NCBI RefSeq assembly: GCF_900232905.1
Contig: NZ_OCTQ01000001.1
Span: 496,001 to 560,000, forward strand
Reading direction: 5' to 3'
DNA from: Miniphocaeibacter massiliensis
GTDB taxonomy: Bacteria > Bacillota > Clostridia > Tissierellales > Peptoniphilaceae
Length of the DNA: 64,000 nucleotides
A model generated the notes under the pieces. That model was not told the DNA's origin and did not search any database. It saw nothing but the letters and a program-made list of their open reading frames with translations. Position numbers and translations under genes: made by a program. Below are positions 58,710-64,000 of the stretch, piece by piece (the stretch's first letter is position 1; each line of letters opens with the position of its first letter).

Positions 58710-59640
58710 TTTCTCTTTCTAAACAATTTACTGGATCCATATGAATAGCAATCTTAACTTTGCATTCATCGTATATCCTATTTTCTAATTCATCTGCTGT
58801 TTCATGTACATCTCTAAAATATAAACTACATGGAAAATCTAAATGAACTGAACCGTATATGTTTCCTCTTCCATATTCGTAAATATTTAATCTATGTACT
58901 CCTTCTACATATTTCCCAGATTTTAGTATGTCTTCTATTTTATTTATTAACTCTTTATCTGGAGCTTTACCTAATATTACATCTATTGAATCCATTGCTA
59001 TATCATATCCAGATTTCAAAACTATAAATGATACTACCACCCCTATAAATCCATCTAGATTTATATCAAAATAATAGTAAATTAATATTGATATTATAAT
59101 ACCTATAGTAGATAAAATATCACTTAATGCATCTTTAGCTACTCCTATTAATGTGATAGAATTTATTTTTTCTCCTAAGACTTTATTATACCTATAAATA
59201 AAAATTTTAACTATAATAGAAATAATCAAAATACTTGTAGTAATTACACTAAAGTTTAAATCTTCTGGATTAAAAATTTTTACAACAGATTCTTTTAATA
59301 AAGTTAAACCTGTAACTAGTATTAAAAACGCAACTACCAATGAAGAAATATACTCAAATCTTCCATGCCCATAGGGATGTTCTTCATCTGCTGGTTTTTC
59401 AGCTAAATACGTCCCTATTAAAGTTACTACTGAACTCATTGAATCTGCTAAATTATTAAATGCATCTGATATTACTGCAACTGAATTAATTATAATACCT
59501 ATTACTAGCTTTACTGCAAAAAGTAATAAATTTAAAAACAGTCCAATTACACCAGACTTCTTTATACTTTTATCTCTTTGTTTTAGATTCTTTTCATTTA
59601 CTTCACTACCAATAATTATATTGATAATTATATTAATCAT
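58645..59640 (-). CDS. Cation diffusion facilitator (CDF) efflux transporter
   Basis: 331 residues from the ATG at 59640, six bases after GGAG (an ATG at 59646 sits too close to the site). Six helices (about 30-215) with metal-site motifs SDAFNNLADS (HxxxD-type, here with N) and the family HPYGHGRFEY, then a cytoplasmic dimer domain (about 225-310). Exports Zn2+, Fe2+ or Mn2+ by proton antiport; the metal is not decided by sequence. A Cys-rich C-terminus follows (CLEREN..NCKNRNNCKYR). Confidence 0.9.
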   Translation of the reverse strand: MINIIINIIIGSEVNEKNLKQRDKSIKKSGVIGLFLNLLLFAVKLVIGIIINSVAVISDAFNNLADSMSSVVTLIGTYLAEKPADEEHPYGHGRFEYISSLVVAFLILVTGLTLLKESVVKIFNPEDLNFSVITTSILIISIIVKIFIYRYNKVLGEKINSITLIGVAKDALSDILSTIGIIISILIYYYFDINLDGFIGVVVSFIVLKSGYDIAMDSIDVILGKAPDKELINKIEDILKSGKYVEGVHRLNIYEYGRGNIYGSVHLDFPCSLYFRDVHETADELENRIYDECKVKIAIHMDPVNCLERENDENGNCKNRNNCKYRSLRYK

Positions 59641-59666
59641 TTTCATCTCCTTTATATATAAGCATT

Positions 59667-59692
59667 AAAAAAACCTAAATATTATTTTAGGC
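59667..59692 (-). terminator. Terminator after the YbaK-like gene
   Basis: CCTAAATA/ATTTTAGG stem with seven T following on the minus strand. Confidence 0.7.
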
Positions 59693-59704
59693 TTTACAAA
59701 TTTG

Positions 59705-60166
59705 CTATTTACTTATATCTATCCAAGATATGCTATTTGAAACAGTTTCTAACTCATCTATTGTAAGTTTTATAGAACTATCCTTACTTCCACAAGCAGG
59801 GTAAACTATTTTATGCTCTTTTAAAGAATTATCTAAATACACTTTTACTTCTTCTTTAATTCCAAAAGGACAAACTCCACCTACTTCATGGCCAACCAAC
59901 TCTACTGCTTCTTCAGCTTTTAACATTTTTGCTTTTGTATTAAAAAAATCTTTAAATTTTTTATTGTCTATTTTTTTATCTCCTGCTAAAACTACCATTA
60001 CAGGTTCATCATTAACTTTAAAGGTTAAAGATTTTGCTATTTGAGCCTCTGAACACCCTATTTGTTCTGCTGCAAGTTCAACAGTAGCTATCAATTCCTT
60101 ATGTATTACTATATTGTTTTCCAAATTATATTTTTCAATATGCAATTTTGCATTTTCAAAACTCAT
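59705..60166 (-). CDS. YbaK-family aminoacyl-tRNA deacylase
   Basis: 153 residues, free-standing prolyl-tRNA-synthetase editing (INS) domain. Hydrolyses mischarged tRNA such as Cys- or Ala-tRNA(Pro). Pattern: ELAAEQIGCSEAQIAKSLTF, VLAGDKKIDNKKFKDFF with conserved Lys, and VGGVCPFGI. Whether it is YbaK, ProX or another subtype is not resolved. Single gene. Confidence 0.85.
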   Translation of the reverse strand: MSFENAKLHIEKYNLENNIVIHKELIATVELAAEQIGCSEAQIAKSLTFKVNDEPVMVVLAGDKKIDNKKFKDFFNTKAKMLKAEEAVELVGHEVGGVCPFGIKEEVKVYLDNSLKEHKIVYPACGSKDSSIKLTIDELETVSNSISWIDISK

Positions 60167-60241
60167 AATACACCTCTTTTTAGTATTATAGCATATTCGA
60201 AATTTATTATTTATATAAAAGTTTTAAATATGTAAATAAAG

Positions 60242-60266
60242 AAAGAAGAGTTTATCACTCTTCTTT
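60242..60266 (-). terminator. Terminator of the HdeD-like gene
   Basis: AAAGAAGAGT/ACTCTTCTTT hairpin with T-rich downstream on the minus strand. Confidence 0.65.
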
Positions 60267-60273
60267 ATATATA

Positions 60274-60810
60274 CTATTGTTTTTCACTTGTAAAAGCCTC
60301 TACAATATTTAATATTCCAAACAACATGAAATAGAATCCTACTATATATGCTATTGTCATTATAGAACTTAGAGGGTTAGTGAATAGCATTATTCCTAAA
60401 ACAATTCCTAATAAATTTATTATTAAAGTAAACCAATAATATCCATCACTAACTGATTTCGCTAAATCACTACTGATTAAGCCTTCCACACACCTTATAA
60501 TAAACCAAATAGCAAAAACATAAGGCAATACTAAAACACCTTCATAAACATTAAATAACAATATAATTCCTATTAAAATATTTAGAATACCTACTAATAT
60601 CATGAAAGTAGATTTATAGCCTGTAACTTCTTTTATAGTTCTCCTTATTGCAATTTGATATATTCCTTCTAGCAAAGCTGTTACACCAAATACCATTACT
60701 ATAGCAACTAAATCACTTTCCGGATCTCTAAATGCCACCATTGAGGCTATAACAAAAACAATACCTATTAAAAAACTTCCCCAATTAAATTTTGATTCTT
60801 TTTTTACCAT
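60274..60810 (-). CDS. HdeD/DUF308 family membrane protein
   Basis: 178 residues, six predicted helices in three hairpins: SFLIGIVFVIASMVAFRDPES, MILVGILNILIGIILLFNVYEG, and LGIVLGIMLFTNPLSSIMTIAYIVGFYFMLFGILNI. This internal repetition is the HdeD pattern. In E. coli HdeD is linked to acid resistance; here no role is shown. AGGAGG before the ATG. Single gene. Confidence 0.88.
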   Translation of the reverse strand: MVKKESKFNWGSFLIGIVFVIASMVAFRDPESDLVAIVMVFGVTALLEGIYQIAIRRTIKEVTGYKSTFMILVGILNILIGIILLFNVYEGVLVLPYVFAIWFIIRCVEGLISSDLAKSVSDGYYWFTLIINLLGIVLGIMLFTNPLSSIMTIAYIVGFYFMLFGILNIVEAFTSEKQ

Positions 60811-61050
60811 AATGTACCTCCTAAAGTATAATAATTAAAAGATAGATTTATATTCTACTATCTTTTTTCCTACTGTTAATAAATACCAAAAAAAATTCTA
60901 TATATATTTTTTTATCTACATTTATTTATATATATTAAGTTTTATTAATATTTTAATACTTTAATTTTAATTGAATGTAGTATATTACTATTTGTAAAGA
61001 TTTAAACTTAATATTGTATTTTATTTTAATAATTAGTTAATATCTTTTTA

Positions 61051-61079
61051 TTGAACTATACTCTATTATATGCTATTAT
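61051..61079 (+). promoter_or_regulatory. Promoter of tRNA-Leu
   Basis: -35 TTGAAC (61051-61056), 17-bp spacer, -10 TATTAT (61074-61079) with an extended TG motif directly before it; 13 bp to the tRNA. Confidence 0.8.
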
Positions 61080-61092
61080 AATAAAGTATCGC

Positions 61093-61179
61093 GCCAGAGT
61101 GGCGGAATTGGCAGACGCGCGGGACTCAAAATCCCGTGGTGGCAACATCGTGCGGGTTCGACCCCCGCCTCTGGTACCA
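61093..61179 (+). tRNA. tRNA-Leu (CAA)
   Basis: Long variable arm; anticodon loop CTCAAAA in stem CGGGA/TCCCG; acceptor GCCAGAG pairing CTCTGGT; encoded CCA. The only plus-strand tRNA in the window; monocistronic. Confidence 0.93.
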
Positions 61180-61207
61180 AAAAAGACTGATAACTCAGTC
61201 TTTTTTT
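61179..61207 (+). terminator. Terminator of tRNA-Leu
   Basis: AAAAAAGACTGA/TCAGTCTTTTTT hairpin plus T-run starting at the CCA end. Confidence 0.88.
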
Positions 61208-61214
61208 ATTTTAT

Positions 61215-61756
61215 AAATCTTTTATAACATTATTTTATTTCATCTAATATTTTAACTAAATACTTTTCACCTATTTAACTAATTAAAGTATTTTCATCAA
61301 AACTATCTCCCATATTTGCTATATATACTTCTGATTACTACATAATATAGATGTTCAAAAAGGTCATAGATTATATTAAATGATTATTTCCTCTAAAATT
61401 CCAATATTTTCTGTAAATATTGAAACTATTCCACCTATTTTTTCATTCCATCCACTTTTACCAAATGGTCTTGATGCAACATCTAAAACATTTTTTGAAA
61501 CTACTGGAATTGTTCTATTATATTCTGGTGTTACAAATAAAAAAGCATCTAAACTTTCTACTTCTTTTCATTCTTTTATACATTCTTCTGTAACTTTATC
61601 TTCTTGCTCCGAATCTTCATTATAGTAAGTAATATCTCCTATTTTTATAAAATTAACCTCTTCTTCTTTTTTCAAATCTTTTTGCTGTAATTTATGCTAA
61701 TTTTTTGAATATGATTCTCATCTTAAACTTACTAATAATATCCCAATGTTTTTAAT
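61215..61756 (-). pseudogene. Decayed NADPH-dependent FMN reductase
   Basis: Minus-strand translation from 61756 in one frame gives an FMN reductase (flavodoxin-like NADPH:FMN/azo reductase) with family motifs: KNIGILLVSLR then ESYS (the GSLRxxSxS phosphate loop), FIKIGDITYYNED, FLFVTPEYNRTIP, and NVLDVASRPFGKSGWN. Three in-frame stops (after SLR, after KN and after IKE) break it, and the start, placed 8 bases after AAGGAG, reads ATT instead of ATG. After a stop at 61376 a tail with NMGDSFDEN and a further frame ending EKYLVKILDEIK follows to about 61215, so the total of about 540 bp equals the family's 180 residues. The ORF on the opposite strand is a shadow. Confidence 0.75.
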
Positions 61757-62095
61757 GTAAATCACTCCTTAAACATTTTATGTTTACATTTATACAAATT
61801 TATAAATTATTAGTTTTATTTGCACTAAAAAAAGACTGATCTATCCTCTCTTCCAAATTATGCATTTATATTTTAAATTACATTGTTTTACTCTATCAAT
61901 TCTTTAATCTTGACAGTCATATAGTTTTTCTTTTCATATGCCTTTTCTAATATTTAATATACATATATCTTATACCTATATTCCTAAATAATTGCTGCCT
62001 ATTATTTTTTATTTAATTATAGTTATTTTTACATTTTTGTTGTATTATATAATAATATATACTTTTTATATATTATTAATATTTAAGGAGGATTT
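61757..62095. other. Intergenic, AT-rich
   Basis: About 340 bp. On the minus strand (about 61882-61950) KAYEKKNYMTVKIKELIE before a stop looks like the tail of a lost gene. Nothing else supported; the promoter of the lipoprotein gene should lie near 62040-62080. Confidence 0.45.
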
Positions 62096-62767
62096 ATGAA
62101 AAAGAAATTATTTTTATTAACTATTATAATTGTTTTAATTTTATCTTTTACTGCTTGTAATAAAAATTCGAAAGATGAAACTAAAGAAGAAACAAGTACT
62201 ACTGTGGCTGTAACAGAAACTACTACAGAGCCAATTACAGAAGCAACAACTTCCGAAGAACCTTCTGAGTCTAGTTCTAATTTTAATTCTAATGAACTTT
62301 ACAATGAAGAACTTTATCAAAAATTTTTAAAGATTGAAGAGGGTATGACTAAATCGGAGGTGGATTCTATTTTAGGAGTTGAATCTTCTCCTGCTGTTTC
62401 TATGAATATAAACGGAGAGAAAAGTGTAGGTGCTTATAATTATGAAACTAACCGTCCAATCGCAACTCTTACGGTATTTTTCTCTTCCGATAAAGTCTCT
62501 GGTAAAACACAGTTAGGATTAGTCAAAGATACTGTTGTAACTTCTTCACAAGCCAAAAAAGTTAAAGAAGGTATGAAAATAGAAGAAGTATTTAAAATAT
62601 TAGGCTCTGGAGATTTAACTTCTGAAGACTATAATAGAAATGGAACTTCTGCTAGTTATTCATATAAAGTTGACAGTTCTAACTTATTAACTATTAATAC
62701 CAAAAATGGTATAGTTGAAAATATATCTAATATAAATATGGATCAATATAATACTTTCAAAAATTAA
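62096..62767 (+). CDS. Secreted lipoprotein with two BamE-like (DUF3862) modules
   Basis: 223 residues. Signal peptide and lipobox (FTAC, Cys about 20), a Thr/Glu/Ser-rich linker (about 25-65), then two BamE/SmpA-like modules: YQKFLKIEEGMTKSEVDSILG (about 75-95) and VKEGMKIEEVFKILGSGDL (about 160-178), each the helix-turn start of the fold. AGGAGG before the ATG. Such Firmicutes lipoproteins are called DUF3862; some bind beta-lactamase or cell-wall targets. Lipid-anchored outside. Confidence 0.82.
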   Translation: MKKKLFLLTIIIVLILSFTACNKNSKDETKEETSTTVAVTETTTEPITEATTSEEPSESSSNFNSNELYNEELYQKFLKIEEGMTKSEVDSILGVESSPAVSMNINGEKSVGAYNYETNRPIATLTVFFSSDKVSGKTQLGLVKDTVVTSSQAKKVKEGMKIEEVFKILGSGDLTSEDYNRNGTSASYSYKVDSSNLLTINTKNGIVENISNINMDQYNTFKN

Positions 62768-62853
62768 ACATAAAATTTGATATAATAAATTTTTGCTTTA
62801 CTTCACTATATTAAATTCCTCTATGTTACAATATATATAAGGAGGTGGATAAA

Positions 62854-63039
62854 ATGACAGATTACGAAAAACGTTCTCATGAATTGGCATTAAAAGTTGC
62901 AGAATATGTTTATAATTCAAAAGCTAAACATCCAACATATAATCCTTCAAATATTAATGCAGGCTTTTATGAAACTTACATAAATGCTTATAACGATTTT
63001 ATCGAGGCATTTAATCGTGATGACAATAAAAATGAATAG
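62854..63039 (+). CDS. Small protein of unknown function
   Basis: 61 residues from the ATG at 62854, ten bases after AGGAGG (a GTG at 62845 falls on the ribosome site itself). Helical, with EKRSHELALKVAEYVYNSK and FYETYINAYNDFIEAFNRDD; no signal peptide or TM segment. Ended by a terminator. Not recognised. Confidence 0.65.
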   Translation: MTDYEKRSHELALKVAEYVYNSKAKHPTYNPSNINAGFYETYINAYNDFIEAFNRDDNKNE

Positions 63040-63075
63040 GTTTTTATTTAAAATTGTTAAAGATAAAATATAAAT

Positions 63076-63104
63076 AAAAAAGGAAGACTAAATCTTCCTT
63101 TTTT
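63076..63104. terminator. Bidirectional terminator
   Basis: AAAAAAGGAAGA/TCTTCCTTTTTT hairpin between the small gene and the convergent CWB2 gene. Confidence 0.85.
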
Positions 63105-63106
63105 AT

Positions 63107-64000
63107 TTATCTAATGTTTTTTAGTTCATTTTCTACATTGTTTGAAATAGCTGCTTCACCCCCGACTATAACAATATTTTTTATATTTCTATTTTCTTGT
63201 ATATAGTTTTTTGTTTCTATAGATAATTTTTTTTCTTCTGTAAGTAATATTGCTGCTTTCCTATTTCCACATAACACACTTGATGTTAAAGCATCTGGAT
63301 AGTTTGTTCCTGAAACTAATATTATAGTATCAATATCTTTATTTAAATATTCTTTATATTTTTTTGCTACTTCTACTGCTGTTCCATAAATATTGTTTCC
63401 TGATATTCTAGTATAATTATATTCTGGAAATTCTTTCTCTTCTTCTATTTCAATATTACCAATTACTATTTCCGGTAAAAGACCTCCTGGTTTGTATGGC
63501 ATTAGGTAAGTACCTTCCATTTGCCCTACAAAAGGAGCTGCTGGTAAACCTTCTGCAAAATTATATCCATCAAATCCCACACTTGAGTCTCCCATAGCTT
63601 GACTTCCATAAGTTAACTCATATTTCTTTTCTGCTACTTTAGATGCTGTGCCATATCTATCTGCTCCTACTAAAGTTTGAACTTTAGGTACTATTTTTTT
63701 AATATCTCCTACAACTTTTTTAGATATTACCGCTTCTCCACCTAGAACAAAAACTTCATCTACATTTAATCTTTTAAGTTCTTCTTTTACTTCTTCTGGT
63801 ATGTAATTCTTTCTAACTAGAAGAATCGGTGCTTTAATGTAAACTGATAAAGTTCCTCCTGTCAATGCATCTGCATATCCTTCTCCACTAGCTATAATAG
63901 CATATTTAGAAATACTAAACTCTTGTCTACTAACTTTAACAGCTGTTTTATATCTGTCGCTACCTAAAATTCTTGTAACATTTAGTCTTTCATTTTGTGT
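63107..64000 (-). CDS. CWB2 cell-wall-binding protein, C-terminal part (cut by window edge)
   Basis: The reading frame is open to the right edge; the residues before the first internal Leu (NERLNVTRILGSDRYKTAV) are already CWB2 sequence, so the gene starts beyond 64000. At least three CWB2 modules are visible: GSDRYKTAVKVS with ASGEGYADALTGG; GADRYGTASKVA with an insertion of about 30 residues; and a final one with SGTNYPDALTSSVLCG, VGGEAAISNNVENELKNIR. It should anchor an unseen N-terminal domain to the cell wall. Second CWB2 protein besides the C10 protease. Confidence 0.9.
   Translation of the reverse strand, partial: TQNERLNVTRILGSDRYKTAVKVSRQEFSISKYAIIASGEGYADALTGGTLSVYIKAPILLVRKNYIPEEVKEELKRLNVDEVFVLGGEAVISKKVVGDIKKIVPKVQTLVGADRYGTASKVAEKKYELTYGSQAMGDSSVGFDGYNFAEGLPAAPFVGQMEGTYLMPYKPGGLLPEIVIGNIEIEEEKEFPEYNYTRISGNNIYGTAVEVAKKYKEYLNKDIDTIILVSGTNYPDALTSSVLCGNRKAAILLTEEKKLSIETKNYIQENRNIKNIVIVGGEAAISNNVENELKNIR

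Noticed and set aside
60837-60867. Hairpin AAAAGATAG/CTATCTTTT as a terminator
   Set aside because: It lies upstream of the HdeD-like gene on its own strand and no plus-strand gene ends there, so its role is unclear.
61380-61625. Plus-strand ORF of 81 codons
   Set aside because: Antisense shadow of the decayed FMN reductase; Ser/Thr-rich composition and no ribosome site.

Overview
The window is very AT-rich DNA from a low-GC Gram-positive anaerobe (Bacillota). Na+-type V/A-ATPase genes, ECF vitamin transporters, CWB2 (cell wall binding repeat 2) surface proteins, a CIRCE-controlled groESL operon and CCA-encoding tRNA genes fit an anaerobic coccus of the Peptoniphilaceae/Tissierellia type (Parvimonas- or Peptoniphilus-like). 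The genus is an inference; no rRNA is present to settle it. Most genes lie on the minus strand. Genes are tightly packed, except for a few AT-rich gaps that hold decayed genes.

Layout. 1-2.5 kb: 16 tRNA genes on the minus strand, with consensus TTGACA-type promoters and several small terminators; one tRNA-Lys copy is structurally degenerate. 2.5-9.2 kb: a degenerate aminoglycoside-kinase-like protein, two lipoproteins, a decayed stretch, a large SF1 helicase fused to a nuclease-like domain (candidate defence gene), tRNA-Trp and a frameshifted traX. 9.2-19.2 kb: groESL, a hemolysin III family protein, pcrA-ligA, and several small membrane proteins, one next to an HTH/membrane regulator. 19.2-27.1 kb: cell-wall precursor genes (uppP, ddl) and a complete spermidine/putrescine uptake operon (potABCD) led by an XRE-cupin regulator, then an SDR. 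27.2-31.4 kb: a large secreted C10 (streptopain-like) cysteine protease with four 72-residue repeats and three CWB2 modules. 31.4-36.6 kb: an rRNA pseudouridine synthase, a DUF1905-nitroreductase fusion and a run of small orphan genes, one broken by an in-frame TGA. 36.6-47.8 kb: lemA plus a TPM-domain gene, a tRNA thiolation pair (cysteine desulfurase and thiI), a YprB-like exonuclease homologue with a membrane partner, a uracil permease, a Fur-family regulator, a SAP-domain protein, acetyltransferases, an Ntn hydrolase, gpmA and two ECF S components.

47.8-56.4 kb: a nine-gene V/A-type ATPase operon in the order H(G)-I-K-E-C-F-A-B-D. The c-ring subunit keeps the residues that bind Na+ in the Enterococcus hirae enzyme. 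56.5-60.8 kb: upp, a YwlE-like arginine phosphatase, the threonylcarbamoyl-AMP synthase gene overlapping a cation efflux gene, a YbaK-type deacylase and an HdeD-like protein. 61-64 kb: tRNA-Leu, a decayed FMN reductase gene, a BamE-like lipoprotein, a small orphan gene, and the C-terminal part of a second CWB2 protein cut by the window edge.

The most interesting items are the helicase-nuclease gene, the CWB2-anchored C10 protease, the DUF1905-nitroreductase fusion, two Fur-type 7-1-7 inverted repeats near the Fur-family gene and the thiI operon, and several genes caught at different stages of decay (traX, FMN reductase, an ABC ATPase tail, one tRNA-Lys).
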